From Reyranella sp. (lineage in GTDB: Bacteria; Pseudomonadota; Alphaproteobacteria; Reyranellales; Reyranellaceae), in the NCBI GenBank assembly GCA_019750135.1, contig JAIEOV010000002.1, forward strand, positions 186,001 to 250,000: a stretch of 64,000 nucleotides of DNA. Reading direction: 5' to 3'. The position numbers and the translations under genes were made by a program. The notes beneath the pieces were generated by a model. The model worked only from the letters and a program-made list of their open reading frames with translations, did not search any database and was not told where the DNA came from. Positions 54,541 through 64,000 of this stretch are shown here, in pieces; position 1 is the first letter of the stretch, and the number at the start of each line of letters is the position of its first letter.

Positions 54541-55452
54541 CTAACAGAAGACCGGTGCGATTTCCGCCAATCGCTTGCCGCTGGCCGGCGAGAGCTGCTG
54601 CACCGTGCCGAGGAAGTTGGGATGGCTCATGCCCGAGCCGATGAAGGTCCAGCGCTGGGCCTGGTGCTGCTGCTCGGCGAGCCGGGCATGCTCGGCCTCG
54701 CCCAGCCGGCGGCCGCTCGCCTTCATCATGGCGGCGAGGTCGAACAGCGCCTGCTGCTTCAGCCCATCGTCGATCATGCCGCCGATCTCGAGGTAGCCAT
54801 CGACGCAGCTCACGATCTCGGCCTCCGGCATGCCCTTGGCGAGCTCGGCCACCATCAGCGTGTCGAGCATGGCGTGCTGGGCCTCCTCCATCCAGTGATG
54901 CCGGAGCATGCTGGCGAACTGCTCATCGAGGCCGCCGTCGTCGCGGATGCATTCAATGTAGTGGCGCTGCGTCATCCATTCGAGATGCAGGATCAGGAGC
55001 GCCACCGACAATGGCTTGTGCTTCAGCACGGCTTCGGCGATCGCCTCGGGTGGGCCGATCACCTCGCACTCCGTGCTGAAGCCCTTTTTGAACTCGGCGC
55101 GGAAACGCTTGAAGAGGTCGATGTGCTTGGCCTCCTCGCCGGCGAACTGCAGGAAGGCGCGACAGCGCGCATCGTCGCCCGCGAGGCGCGGCCGCGTATG
55201 GTCGAGCAGGAAGGGCAGGATGAACTCCTCGACCAGGCCGAACTGGTAGAGGTAGCCGTGGCCGCGAATCTGGTTCAGCAGGAGCTTTTCGCGCGCCGAC
55301 AGGCTGTCGAGCGGCGTGATGCGGGCGAGCGCCTCGGGCATGAACGGCTTGTCAAAATCTAGCCGCTTTTCACCACCGATAATGTCCTCGACGCGCCAGT
55401 TGATGCGCTGCGAGGCAGCCAGGGCCGATGCATAGGAATAATTGGTCTGCAT
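54541..55452 (-). CDS. Short ferritin-like / diiron carboxylate protein
   Basis: 303 residues, GGAGACTTCA before the ATG. Diiron ligands are in LVEEFILPFLLDHT and LQFAGEEAKHIDLFKRF, then LILHLEWMTQRHYIECI and LRHHWMEEAQHAMLDTLM (E...EExxH twice), forming the four-helix bundle at about residues 75-215. The group is close to AurF-like or R2-like oxygenases of unknown substrate. Diverges from an AraC-type regulator, which is its likely controller. A second diiron protein gene lies at 30.1 kb. Confidence 0.83.
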   Translation of the reverse strand: MQTNYSYASALAASQRINWRVEDIIGGEKRLDFDKPFMPEALARITPLDSLSAREKLLLNQIRGHGYLYQFGLVEEFILPFLLDHTRPRLAGDDARCRAFLQFAGEEAKHIDLFKRFRAEFKKGFSTECEVIGPPEAIAEAVLKHKPLSVALLILHLEWMTQRHYIECIRDDGGLDEQFASMLRHHWMEEAQHAMLDTLMVAELAKGMPEAEIVSCVDGYLEIGGMIDDGLKQQALFDLAAMMKASGRRLGEAEHARLAEQQHQAQRWTFIGSGMSHPNFLGTVQQLSPASGKRLAEIAPVFC

Positions 55453-55528
55453 TGAAGTCTCCATCCGTCGCGGTCTGGCCGCGATAGAAAGAAAATGAAA
55501 TACAACCGGGTCAGCCACTATCCGGAAA

Positions 55529-55555
55529 CCGCAAAAAGTCCCCAGTCCCCGCAAA
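55529..55555. promoter_or_regulatory. Direct repeats in the AraC/diiron divergent region (candidate regulator sites)
   Basis: CCGCAAA occurs at 55529-55535 and again at 55549-55555, a 20-base spacing (about two helical turns), with a further GCAGAAAA shortly after. AraC-type proteins commonly bind direct repeats with this spacing. The sites lie 77-103 bases from the diiron start and 31-57 bases from the regulator start. Confidence 0.4.
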
Positions 55556-55585
55556 TCGCAGAAAACTGTTGCCGAGACGACACGG

Positions 55586-55954
55586 ATGATCAGCCCGACC
55601 TCACTGCTCCCCGACCCCGAAGATCTGATGCCCGACGTGGAGCGTGCCCAGCAATTTATCGGCGCCCATCTCGACGATGCGATGACCGTCGGCGACGTGG
55701 CCGCCGCCGCGGGCGTCACCCATCGCACGCTCTACAAGCACTTCCACGACACGCGCGGCACCTCGCCGATGCGCTACGCCCGCGATTGCCGCTTCGCCGA
55801 GGTGCGCGAGGCGCTGCTGCAGGCCTGCCCGCAGGACAGCGTGACGACGATCGCCGTGCAGTGGGGCTTCTGCCACCTCGGCCGCTTCTCGGTCGAGTAC
55901 CGCAAGCGCTACGGCGAACGGCCGTCGGAGACGCTGCGCCGGCAGCGCGGTTAG
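55586..55954 (+). CDS. Stand-alone AraC-type DNA-binding domain regulator
   Basis: 122 residues. Only the double helix-turn-helix part is present: AMTVGDVAAAAGVTHRTLYK then HFHDTRGTSPMRYARDCRFA, and TTIAVQWGFCHLGRFSVEYR then KRYGERPSETLR. Full-length relatives carry about 200 residues of sensor domain before this. It is comparable in size to SoxS/MarA. Either an independent short activator or the surviving end of a longer protein; no upstream frame continues it. Divergent from the diiron protein. Confidence 0.8.
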   Translation: MISPTSLLPDPEDLMPDVERAQQFIGAHLDDAMTVGDVAAAAGVTHRTLYKHFHDTRGTSPMRYARDCRFAEVREALLQACPQDSVTTIAVQWGFCHLGRFSVEYRKRYGERPSETLRRQRG

Positions 55955-55957
55955 CGT

Positions 55958-56029
55958 CTTGCCGGACCGCGGGCCTCCAGGCCCGCTCATAAATCATGAG
56001 GCGGGCCTGGAGGCCCGCGGTCCGGCAAG
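55958..56029. repeat. Dispersed palindromic element, complete inverted pair
   Basis: A 29-base arm at 55958-55986 (starting CTTGCCGGACCG) is repeated in perfect reverse complement at 56001-56029, with a 14-base spacer. Each arm contains its own palindrome, GCGGGCCT-CC-AGGCCCGC and GCGGGCCT-GG-AGGCCCGC. The element fills the convergent gap between the AraC-type gene and trmJ. Confidence 0.85.
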
Positions 56030-56032
56030 AGC

Positions 56033-56800
56033 TCACTCCTCGTCGTGCTTGCCCTTGGACAGGAACTTGATGACGCCGTGGAAGGAGCGCACCTCCTGCT
56101 CGGTCATCGCCGTGCGCTGCAGCAGTGCACGCAGGTTGTTCACCATCGCCGGCCGCATCGCCTTGTGACGCAGGAAGCCCGACTGGTCGAGCGCCCGCTC
56201 GAGATGGTCGAACAGGTTCTGCAGCTCGTCCTTGGTGGCGGGCCGCGTCGAATGGTCGGACATGCGCTCGGCTGGCGCCTCCTCCCCCGCCATCGCCCAC
56301 TCGTAGGCCACCAGCAGGACCGCCTGGGCGATGTTGAGGGACGAGAATTGCGGATTGAGCGGGATCGACAGCGCAGTGTCGGCCTGGACCATGTCGTCGT
56401 TGGTGAGGCCGGTGCGCTCCGGCCCGAACAGGACGGCGACCTTGTCGCCCTCGGTCGTCCACGAGCGGATCTCGGCGGCGGCCCGGCGCGGCGTCACGAT
56501 GCGCTGGCTGAGCTCTCGGTTGCGCGCCGTCGTCGCGATCACGCGGCCCATGTCGGCGACCGCCGCCTCGACCGTGTCGAACACCTTGGCCTTGTCGAGC
56601 ACCACGTCGGCGCCGGACGCTGCGCGCTCAGCCTTTGGGTTGGGCCAGCCGTCGCGCGGCGCCACCAGGCGCAGGCTCGACAGGCCGCAATTCAGCATGG
56701 CGCGCGCCGCCATGCCGATATTCTCGCCCAGCTGCGGGCGCACCAGGATGATCGTCGGCGCGGCGTTGGTGGTGGCGCGACCTTTGGCGGGACGTCCCAT
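56033..56800 (-). CDS. trmJ: tRNA (cytidine/uridine-2'-O)-methyltransferase TrmJ
   Basis: 255 residues. PTIILVRPQLGENIGMAARA begins the SPOUT fold, and VAVLFGPERTGLTNDDMVQA then IPLNPQFSSLNIAQAVLLVA are the SAM-binding trefoil knot motifs. A C-terminal helical part (about residues 170-255) is typical of TrmJ. It 2'-O-methylates position 32 of several tRNAs. TrmJ-type genes are often found near rpsD in alphaproteobacteria. Confidence 0.94.
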   Translation of the reverse strand: MGRPAKGRATTNAAPTIILVRPQLGENIGMAARAMLNCGLSSLRLVAPRDGWPNPKAERAASGADVVLDKAKVFDTVEAAVADMGRVIATTARNRELSQRIVTPRRAAAEIRSWTTEGDKVAVLFGPERTGLTNDDMVQADTALSIPLNPQFSSLNIAQAVLLVAYEWAMAGEEAPAERMSDHSTRPATKDELQNLFDHLERALDQSGFLRHKAMRPAMVNNLRALLQRTAMTEQEVRSFHGVIKFLSKGKHDEE

Positions 56801-56821
56801 GCGCGGCCCTTTTAGCGGAAG

Positions 56822-57847
56822 CTAAGGCAGGTTGTCCTTCACGAAGACATCGATGCGGATGCGCTCCTGGGCGGCGTTGATCGCCCGGTCCTCGCAGTAG
56901 GCGAGCAGCACCCGCGCCGCCGAGCGCGCTTCGTGGCCGGCATCCTGGTTGACGACGGCGGCCATCGTGCCCGACAGGAGGAAGCGTCGCGTGTCGGGCG
57001 TGAGCTCGTGGCCGACGAAGACGATATCGCCGGCGCGCCTGGCGATTTCGAGCGCGGCCACCGCCCCGCGCTTGCCGGCGCCGATCACATAGAGCCCGAC
57101 CAGCCCGGGATGGGCGTCCAAAAGATCCTCCGTCGCCTCGCGCGTGCGCTCGCGGTCGTCGCGGCCCTCGCGCGTCGCGGCGACGTCGAGATGGGGGGCC
57201 ACCTCGCTCAGCGCCTGGACGAAGCCCGCCAGGCGCTCGGCATGATCGCGCAGCGCCAGCGAGCCTGCGATCACCCCGACCGTGCCGAGGCGCGCGCCGA
57301 CGAAGCGGCCAAGCAGCGTGCCGGCCGTGCGACCGGCGGCGAAATTGGCGAGGCCGACATAGTGGTGGCGTCGCGACGTCGGCACGTCGGATACCAGGGT
57401 GACGACGTAGCGCCCGTCCGCGACCAACGCATCGATGGCCTCGCGCACCGCGGGATGGTCGAGCGCCACGACCGCGAAGCCGTCGTAACGCGGACGGAGC
57501 CGCGCCAGCTCGTGCGCCAGCACCGGACCATCGAACACGTCGACATGCACGAGCTCGATATCGGCGCGCTCCTCGGCGATCCACGGCGCCGTCTCGCGCA
57601 CCGCCTCGGCGAGCTGGGTCATGAACACGTTGTCGCCGGCCGGCAGCACGAAGCAGAAGCGCCAGCGCTGGCCACGCGCCAGCGCCGCAGCGGCGCGGTC
57701 CGGCCGGTAGCTGAGGCGCTGTGCGGCGTGCTCGATCTTGCGCCGCGTCTGTTCGCGCACGCCCGTCCGGCCATTGAGGGCGCGGTCGGCGGTGGCGAGG
57801 CTGACCCCGGCGGCGCGGGCGACATCTTCGAGGGTGCGCCGCGTCAT
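56822..57847 (-). CDS. LacI-family transcriptional regulator
   Basis: 341 residues from ATG 57847 (GTG at 57853 also possible). [20 protein letters not shown] is the LacI helix-turn-helix, [20 protein letters not shown] the hinge entry. The effector domain shows periplasmic-binding-protein-like features ([37 protein letters not shown]). It lies directly after the sugar ABC operon, whose genes overlap one another, so it probably represses that operon and responds to its sugar. A palindrome overlapping the operon promoter (61148-61164) is the natural operator candidate. Confidence 0.93.
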   Translation of the reverse strand: MTRRTLEDVARAAGVSLATADRALNGRTGVREQTRRKIEHAAQRLSYRPDRAAAALARGQRWRFCFVLPAGDNVFMTQLAEAVRETAPWIAEERADIELVHVDVFDGPVLAHELARLRPRYDGFAVVALDHPAVREAIDALVADGRYVVTLVSDVPTSRRHHYVGLANFAAGRTAGTLLGRFVGARLGTVGVIAGSLALRDHAERLAGFVQALSEVAPHLDVAATREGRDDRERTREATEDLLDAHPGLVGLYVIGAGKRGAVAALEIARRAGDIVFVGHELTPDTRRFLLSGTMAAVVNQDAGHEARSAARVLLAYCEDRAINAAQERIRIDVFVKDNLP

Positions 57848-57853
57848 GGCCAC

Positions 57854-58641
<788 letters not shown>

Positions 58642-58645
<4 letters not shown>

Positions 58646-59967
58646 CCGGCGCTCCCCTTCAGGGTGCGCGAACGATAGAGCCGGTCGAGCCACACCGCCA
58701 CGACCAGGACGAAGCCGACCACGATGTTCTGCAAGGGCGTGTCGAGGCCCATCAGCACCATGCCCGACTGCAGGCTCTGCATGACCAGCGCGCCCAGCAT
58801 GGCGCCGGCGACAGTGCCGAACCCGCCGCCCAGCGACGTGCCGCCGATCACGGCCGCGGCGATGACATAGAGCTCGTCGAGCATGCCCTGCGCATTGGTC
58901 GCCGCGTTGAGGCGAGCGGTCGAGATGGCGGCGGCGATGGCGCACAGCATGCCCATCAGCACGAAGACCAGCACCGTGACGCGCTTGGTGTCGACGCCCG
59001 ACAGCTCGGTCGCCTCGGGATTGCCGCCGAGCGCGAACACGTAGCGGCCAAAGCGCGTGCGCTTGGCCAGGAAGGTGACGACGATGCCGACGCCGACGGC
59101 GATCAGCACCGGCAGGGCGAGACCGTGTGCGATCGACAGACCCTGCGACGGCACGACCAGGCCGCGCTCGGCGGCGATGCGTTCGGCGACGCGCGGCGGC
59201 AGGTCGTAGCTGTTGGCGACCAGCGCGACGGCCAGCACGGCGAGGCCGGCCAGGCCGGCGACCGCGACTTCCGCCCAGATCGGCCTGAGGGCAAAGCCCA
59301 CCTGCCGGCGTCGCCGACGGGCGTACAGCGAGCTCCAGACAATGGCCGCCAGCCCGAGCAGCGCCACGACCCAGGTCCAGCTGGCGCCGATCGCGCCCTC
59401 GATACCGCCGCCCATGCGCCGGAAGGCATCGTCCATCGGCGCCACGGTGCGGCCCGAGGTGACCCACCAGGCGCAGCCGCGCCACACCAGCAGGCCACCC
59501 AGGGTCACGATGAACGCCGGCACGCCGAGATAGGCGACGATGGCGCCGTGCAGCAGACCGATCGCCGCACCGACGGCGATGCCGACGGCGAGCGCGATGA
59601 CCCAGATGAGCGGATGATCGAAGCCGAGATATTTCGGCAGGAACTCGGCCTGCGTCACCCCCATGATCATGCCGACGAAGCCCAGGATCGAGCCGACCGA
59701 AAGATCGATGTGGCGCGCCACGATCACCAGCACCATGCCGGCCGCCATGACAGCGACCGACGCGGTCTGCACGGAAAGATTCCACAGATTACGCGGCGTC
59801 AGGAAGGCGCCGCCCGAGAGGGTGTCGACGCCGATCCAGATCAGCGCCAGCGCCCCCAGCATGCCGACCAGCCGCGCATCGATCTCGGTCGCGCGGAAGA
59901 GATCGGCGAAGGCGCGACGCCGGGGCGCGCTCACACGTTTCGATGCTCCGGAGAGCGATGAGTCCAC
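58642..59967 (-). CDS. Sugar ABC transporter permease (XylH-like)
   Basis: 441 residues from a GTG preceded by GGGGA; the frame extends to 60033 but the extra part is a spurious reading of a GC-rich hairpin. Ten or more membrane segments, with [20 protein letters not shown] and [20 protein letters not shown] containing the BPD_transp_2 EAA-like loop. The large middle region (about residues 185-290) matches XylH rather than RbsC. Works with the XylF-like protein and the ATPase. Confidence 0.9.
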
Positions 59968-60004
59968 GTCAGTCCCCACACCCGTCGTCGCCCCCTCACC
60001 TAAA

Positions 60005-60028
60005 CTTTCCCCCCTCGCGGGGGAGAGG
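60005..60028. repeat. GC-rich hairpin between binding protein and permease
   Basis: CCCCC-[TCGC]-GGGGG with flanking CTTT...GAGAGG lies just downstream of the binding-protein gene on the minus strand. Hairpins here often give higher levels of the binding protein than of the permease. The motif resembles GC-rich interspersed repeats known from related genomes; only one copy is in this window. Confidence 0.5.
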
Positions 60029-60059
60029 AACATGAGGAGGAAGACGCCTCGACGACTGC

Positions 60060-61103
60060 TCAGTTACAGGCCTTGACCGTCCCCGCCTTCACGCCGCGGC
60101 AGACCACGTCCTTCGGCACCCAGCCGGCCTGGATGACGACATCCAGGTTGTCCTTGGTGATCGGCACCGGCGTCAGCAGGATCGAGGTCATCGCGACCTT
60201 GCGCGGGCCGTCGGCCCAGCTCCTGGTGTTCGCCAGCGCGCCGAGCTTGGTGCCCTTGGCGAGGGTCATCGCCTGCTCGCCAGCGGTGCGGCCGAGCAGG
60301 CGCGCATCCTTCCACACGCTCACCGTCTGCGTGCCGAGCGCGACGCGGTTCAGCGCAGCGTGATCGCCGTCCTGACCGGAGACCGGCACGGAGCCCGCCA
60401 TGCCCTGCGCGGCCAGCGCCGCGACGGCGCCGCCCGCCGTGCCGTCGTTCGACGCCACGACCGCGTCGACCTTGTTGCGGTTGGCGGTCAGGAACTGCTC
60501 CATGTTGCGTTGCGCGTTGGCCGGCAGCCAGGCGTCGGTGTAGGCCTCGCCGACATTCTTGATCTTGCCGCCCTTCAGCGCATCGCCCAGCACTTCCATC
60601 TGGCCGGAGAACAGGAAGTCGGCGTTGGGGTCGGCCGACGAGCCCTTGATGAAGACGTAGTTGCCATCCGGCTTCACCTTGAACACCTCGCGCGCCTGGA
60701 TGCGGCCGACCTCCTTGTTGTCGAAGGTGATGTAGAGCACGTCCTTCATCTCGATCAGGCGGTCGTAGCCGATCACCGGGATGCCCTCGTTCATCGCCTT
60801 CTCGATCGCCGGCCGGATAGCATTGGCGTCCTGCGCCAGCACGATCAGCGCCTTGGCGCCGCGCGCGATCAACGCCTCGATGTCGGTTACCTGCTTGGCC
60901 GCGTTGCTCTGCGCGTCGGCCGAGACGTAGGTGCCGCCTCCCGCGGCGATCGCCGCCTTGATCGCCGCCTCGTCGGTCTTCCAGCGCTCTTCCTGGAAGT
61001 TCGACCAGCTCACGCCGATCACCTGCGCTTTCGCGGGGCCGCTTGCTGCAATGCCGGCCAGTGCGACGGCGCCAATCAGCGCCGCAAAGGACGTGCGTGC
61101 CAT
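60060..61103 (-). CDS. XylF-like sugar-binding periplasmic protein
   Basis: 347 residues, GAGGAGG before the ATG. Signal peptide to [67 protein letters not shown] and [13 protein letters not shown] follow the XylF pattern, including the cleft residues. It delivers a pentose, most likely xylose, to the permease. First gene of the operon; its upstream region carries a strong promoter overlapped by a palindrome. Confidence 0.92.
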   Translation of the reverse strand: MARTSFAALIGAVALAGIAASGPAKAQVIGVSWSNFQEERWKTDEAAIKAAIAAGGGTYVSADAQSNAAKQVTDIEALIARGAKALIVLAQDANAIRPAIEKAMNEGIPVIGYDRLIEMKDVLYITFDNKEVGRIQAREVFKVKPDGNYVFIKGSSADPNADFLFSGQMEVLGDALKGGKIKNVGEAYTDAWLPANAQRNMEQFLTANRNKVDAVVASNDGTAGGAVAALAAQGMAGSVPVSGQDGDHAALNRVALGTQTVSVWKDARLLGRTAGEQAMTLAKGTKLGALANTRSWADGPRKVAMTSILLTPVPITKDNLDVVIQAGWVPKDVVCRGVKAGTVKACN

Positions 61104-61147
61104 GTTTCCTCCTCTTGATACTTGGCCGCGCGGTTTGTGATGCGGCT

Positions 61148-61184
61148 ACATCAAATTATGATGTGCGTACCTCAGCACCGTCAA
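61148..61184 (-). promoter_or_regulatory. Promoter of the sugar ABC operon with overlapping LacI-type operator
   Basis: On the minus strand TTGACG (61179-61184) and CATAAT (61155-61160) form a -35/-10 pair with 18 bases between. The -10 is inside a palindrome, ACATCA-N5-TGATGT (61148-61164). LacI-family operators are palindromes of about this size, and the regulator gene is at the end of this operon. Repression by blocking the -10 is a natural reading. Confidence 0.65.
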
Positions 61185-61211
61185 CAGACCGAGGTCAAGT
61201 TAGCGGAAAGT

Positions 61212-62711
61212 CTAACGTGCCAGCATTTGCTTGCGCATGAGCAGCAGCAGCGGGATCACCAGCAGGCTGCAGATCGTCATGGCACGGAAGTCGTTGAGGT
61301 AGCCGATCATCGCGGCCTGGCGGTTGATCTCGGCATCCCACACCGCGAGCATCTGCGAATCCGGTCCCGGCATGACGCGGCCGAACGGCCAGCCGGCGCT
61401 GTAGGGCGTGAGCTGGCCGACCAGCTCGGCGCGGTTCTCCTGGGTGTTGCGCGCCAGCAGCGACACCAGCAGGGCGATGCCGACCGAGGCGCCGAGATTG
61501 CGCATCAGGGCGTTGATCGCCGCCCCCTCGGTGCGCAGCCGCGGCGGCAGGGTGGCGAAGGTGAGCGTGGTGAGCGGCGGGAAGACAAGGCCGAGCGCAA
61601 AGCCCAGCAACACGCCGTTCCAGATGATCTGGCTCTCGCTGACCTCGAGCGTGAAGGTCGTCATCTCCCACAGCGAGAGCGCGCACAGGCCGAAGCCCAG
61701 CGCGATCATGATGCGGGCGTCGAAGCGACCGATCAGGCGCGACACCAGCATCATCGAGATCATCATGCCGGCGCCGCGCGGCGCCAGCACGATGCCGGTG
61801 GTGAACACCGGATAGCCCTTGAGCTGCTGCAGGAAGGGCGGCATCAGCGTCGCCGTCACGATCAGCACCAGGCCCGTGATGGCGGTCAGGAACAGGCCGA
61901 CCGTGAGGTTGCGGTCGCGGAACAGGTCGCGCGACAGGAACGGATGATGGTCGGTCATCATGTGGATCAGGAACATCGCGAAGGCGACACCCGCCACCAG
62001 GGTCTCGACGATGATCTCGATCGAGTCGAACCAGTCGAGCTGCTGGCCGCGATCGAGCATGAGCTGGAAGCTGCCGATGGCGATGGCCAGGAACAGGAAG
62101 CCCAGCATGTCGAAGGGTCGCTTGCGGTCCACCAGGGGATCGCGCACCAGCACGAGGATGCCGAAGGTGCACAGCAGGCCGACCGGCAGGTTGACGTAGA
62201 ACACCCAGCGCCAGGTGAACTCGTCGGTCAGCCAGCCGCCCAGCGACGGGCCGACGATGGGGCCGATCATGGTGCCGACGCCCCACAGCGCCATCGCCTT
62301 GCCCTGCTCCTCGCGCGTGTAGGTGTCCATCATGATGGCCTGCGAGACCGGGACCAGCGCCGCGCCGAACCCGCCCTGCAAGGCGCGGAACAGCACGAGC
62401 TGGTCGAGCGTCTGGGCGGCGCCGCACAGCATGGAGACGATGGTGAATCCGACGACGCAGGTCGACAGGGTGCGCCGCAGGCCGAAGCGCGTCGCACAGA
62501 AGCCGGCGAAGGGCGTCATGATGGCCGAGGCCACGATGTAGGAGGTCACCACCCAGGAGACCTGCTCCTGCGTCGCCGACAGCGAACCCTGGATCGAAGG
62601 CAGCGCCACGTTGGCGATGGTGCCGTCGAGCGCGTGCATGATGGTGGCCATCATCACCGTGATGGTGATCAGGCCGCGCCGGCGCCTCACCGCCGGATCG
62701 ACCGGCGTCAT
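61212..62711 (-). CDS. EmrB/QacA-family (DHA2) multidrug transporter
   Basis: 499 residues. RRGLITITVMMATIMHALDG and FRALQGGFGAALVPVSQAIM (motif C-like in TM5) with 14 membrane segments are typical of DHA2 drug/proton antiporters. Overlaps its adaptor gene by four bases (ATGA). With the adaptor it forms an EmrAB-type tripartite pump. No repressor gene is evident; a palindrome lies upstream of the adaptor. Confidence 0.93.
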   Translation of the reverse strand: MTPVDPAVRRRRGLITITVMMATIMHALDGTIANVALPSIQGSLSATQEQVSWVVTSYIVASAIMTPFAGFCATRFGLRRTLSTCVVGFTIVSMLCGAAQTLDQLVLFRALQGGFGAALVPVSQAIMMDTYTREEQGKAMALWGVGTMIGPIVGPSLGGWLTDEFTWRWVFYVNLPVGLLCTFGILVLVRDPLVDRKRPFDMLGFLFLAIAIGSFQLMLDRGQQLDWFDSIEIIVETLVAGVAFAMFLIHMMTDHHPFLSRDLFRDRNLTVGLFLTAITGLVLIVTATLMPPFLQQLKGYPVFTTGIVLAPRGAGMMISMMLVSRLIGRFDARIMIALGFGLCALSLWEMTTFTLEVSESQIIWNGVLLGFALGLVFPPLTTLTFATLPPRLRTEGAAINALMRNLGASVGIALLVSLLARNTQENRAELVGQLTPYSAGWPFGRVMPGPDSQMLAVWDAEINRQAAMIGYLNDFRAMTICSLLVIPLLLLMRKQMLAR

Positions 62712-63784
62712 GGCTTGGCCGAAGCCGATGCGCTCGACAGGCCGACGCTCTTGGCGAGGCTGCTCAGCAGGCCACCGAGCGAGCGGCTGTGGCCGGTATC
62801 GATCTCGACGGTCGTGCTCATGCCGACGCGCAGGGGCGGATCGCCCTCACGGCAGGTCACGGCGACGCGCACCGGGATGCGCTGCACCACCTTCACCCAG
62901 TTGCCCGAGGCATTCTGCGGCGGCAGCACGGCGAACTCCGCGCCCGTCGCCTGGGCGATGCTCGCGACCTTGCCGGTGCATTCGGCGTCGGGATAGGTGT
63001 CGACCTTGACGATCGCCATCTGGCCCGGCCGCACCAGGGTGAGCTCGGTCTCCTTGAAGTTGGCCTCGATCCAGAGATCGCTGTCGGCCACCACGACCAT
63101 CACCGGCACGCCGGCCGTGGCGTAGCTGCCGGGTACCGGCCGCTTGGAAACGATGCCGTCGAGCGGCGATTCGATGGTCGTGCGGCGAAGCTGCAGCAGG
63201 GCCTCGTCGCGCGCCGCCACCATCTGCTTCACGCGCGGATGATCGTCGGTGCGAATCTTGGGGTCGCCGGCGAGCTGCGCCTCGATGCGCTGCAGGTCCT
63301 CCTGCGCCGCCGAGATGCGCTGGCGCGCGACGTCGAGCCCCATGCGCGTCTCCTGCAGCTTCTGCTGCGAGGCGATCTTCTTGTCGGCGAGGTCGGACTG
63401 GCGTTCGAATTCCTGCTGGGCGAAGTTGAGCTGGCTCTGTGCCGCCTTGATCTCCTCGCGCTTGGTGCGCCATTGCGCGCGAAGCCCGCGGATGTCGGCG
63501 CGCGTCGTCTCGATCTCGGCGTCGATCTTGCTCAGCGCCAGGCGATAGGCCTGATCGTCCAGCTTGAACAGGAGCTGGCCGCGCGACACGCGCTGGTTCT
63601 CCTGAACCGGCACCTCGACGATGATGCCGCTGAGCTCGGGCGCGATCTGCGCGCGGTCGCCTTTCACATAGGCATTGTCGGTGGAGACGTAGCGGCCCGA
63701 CGAGAGCCAGACGAAGACGCTGACGGCCAGCACGATCGCCGGCAGCGACCACATGACCGCTCGAGCGACGATACGCCGTTCCAT
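62708..63784 (-). CDS. EmrA-family HlyD-type adaptor
   Basis: 358 residues from the ATG at 63784; in-frame GTG codons at 63832 and 63868 would add 16 or 28 residues (TVTPPVAAIQRRP) and cannot be excluded. One N-terminal membrane helix (VMWSLPAIVLAVSVFVWLSS), a lipoyl half YVKGDRAQIAPELSGIIVEV, a coiled-coil hairpin (about residues 75-165), the second lipoyl half and a beta-barrel ending in KVVQRIPVRVAV. Bridges EmrB to an outer-membrane channel. Confidence 0.9.
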   Translation of the reverse strand: MERRIVARAVMWSLPAIVLAVSVFVWLSSGRYVSTDNAYVKGDRAQIAPELSGIIVEVPVQENQRVSRGQLLFKLDDQAYRLALSKIDAEIETTRADIRGLRAQWRTKREEIKAAQSQLNFAQQEFERQSDLADKKIASQQKLQETRMGLDVARQRISAAQEDLQRIEAQLAGDPKIRTDDHPRVKQMVAARDEALLQLRRTTIESPLDGIVSKRPVPGSYATAGVPVMVVVADSDLWIEANFKETELTLVRPGQMAIVKVDTYPDAECTGKVASIAQATGAEFAVLPPQNASGNWVKVVQRIPVRVAVTCREGDPPLRVGMSTTVEIDTGHSRSLGGLLSSLAKSVGLSSASASAKP

Positions 63785-63891
63785 CCGCGGCCGTCTCTGA
63801 ATGGCCGCAACCGGGGGCGTTACCGTCCCCACCGGGGAACGGCCGTCCAGATGCTCTCCGTCTCGCACCTATATATGGTCTGCCGTGACTA

Positions 63892-63906
63892 CAGTTAGGT
63901 CAACTG
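63892..63906. promoter_or_regulatory. Short palindrome upstream of the EmrAB operon
   Basis: CAGTT-N5-AACTG is a perfect 5-base inverted repeat; the spacer region also reads TTGACC on the minus strand, a possible -35 hexamer. The best -10-like run (TATATA at 63871-63876) is about 22 bases away, too far for a normal pairing. A TetR/MarR-type operator is possible but unproven. Confidence 0.3.
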
Positions 63907-63942
63907 GCTGCAGTGACATGGCAGCTAGGCAACTGCGCCGTC

Positions 63943-64000
63943 CTAATCCCGCTGAGCCGGCGTCGCCCCGTCCCGGAACAGCTTGTAGGTGATGGCGTCG
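63943..64000 (-). CDS. Possible C-terminal end of a gene extending beyond the window
   Basis: The minus-strand frame entering at 64000 reads DAITYKLFRDGATPAQRD and stops at TAG (63943-63945). Eighteen residues are too few to recognise a family, and chance cannot be excluded. If real it precedes the EmrAB operon on the same strand. Confidence 0.3.
   Translation of the reverse strand, partial: DAITYKLFRDGATPAQRD

Noticed and set aside
61122..62996. A 624-residue plus-strand frame opposite the EmrB-type gene
   Set aside because: Mostly His, Gln, Asp and Arg runs produced by the antisense of membrane-helix codons; the EmrB frame is far better supported.
63892..63906. A full promoter upstream of the EmrAB genes
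   Set aside because: TTGACC and TATATA are present but about 22 bases apart, outside the normal spacing, so only the palindrome is kept as a weak candidate.

Overview
The window looks like chromosome of a high-GC alphaproteobacterium, perhaps in the Rhodospirillales/Reyranella direction. The evidence is a purine and iron-sulfur block in typical alphaproteobacterial order (purC-purS-purQ-purL-bolA-grxD), a DUF1476 gene (the alphaproteobacterial F1-ATPase zeta inhibitor family), and rpsD plus a TrmJ-type tRNA methyltransferase further on. There are no tRNA or rRNA genes, no CRISPR array and no intact transposon.

1-9.7 kb: the end of an amidohydrolase, a flavin aromatic hydroxylase, a solitary HNH nuclease with an N-terminal PUA-like region, a broken SnoaL-like gene, a Tat-type alpha/beta hydrolase, a GFA-family protein, a PRC-barrel protein, an MFS carrier, an NTF2-like protein, a polysaccharide flippase and a DUF72 protein. 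10-19.9 kb: an ArsR/SRPBCC/transglutaminase-like/DUF899/VOC set read in one direction with an AhpD-like gene diverging from it, a membrane adenylate cyclase overlapped by a GGCT-like gene, an esterase/TetR pair and a fumarylacetoacetase-family gene. 19.9-22 kb: three HAD phosphatases joined by 4-base overlaps.

22-36 kb: the housekeeping backbone (purB, DUF1476, then purCSQL-bolA-grxD) with catabolic genes between its parts: LLM oxidoreductase, SDR, MaoC hydratase, an exported carbonic-anhydrase-like protein, GT2 plus methyltransferase, a crotonase lacking both hydratase glutamates, and a diiron protein. 36-49 kb: an accessory stretch with a DODA-type dioxygenase, three paralogous family-5 substrate-binding proteins without permeases (one frameshifted), a divergent HxlR/flavodoxin pair, a NitT/TauT-type binding protein with a FAD oxidoreductase, and an operon of amidase, acetyltransferase, AtzH-like protein, binding protein and SnoaL-like protein.

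48.7-64 kb: an RND pump and its adaptor, rpsD with a clear intrinsic terminator, OsmC, a second diiron protein diverging from a 122-residue AraC-type regulator, trmJ, a XylF-like sugar ABC operon with a LacI regulator and a promoter overlapped by a palindrome, and an EmrAB-type pump.

A family of short palindromes with varied but self-complementary stems around a constant CT-GG-AG (or CT-CC-AG) centre fills three convergent intergenic gaps and recurs in part elsewhere. Two genes carry visible lesions. Most regulatory sites listed are candidates read by eye.
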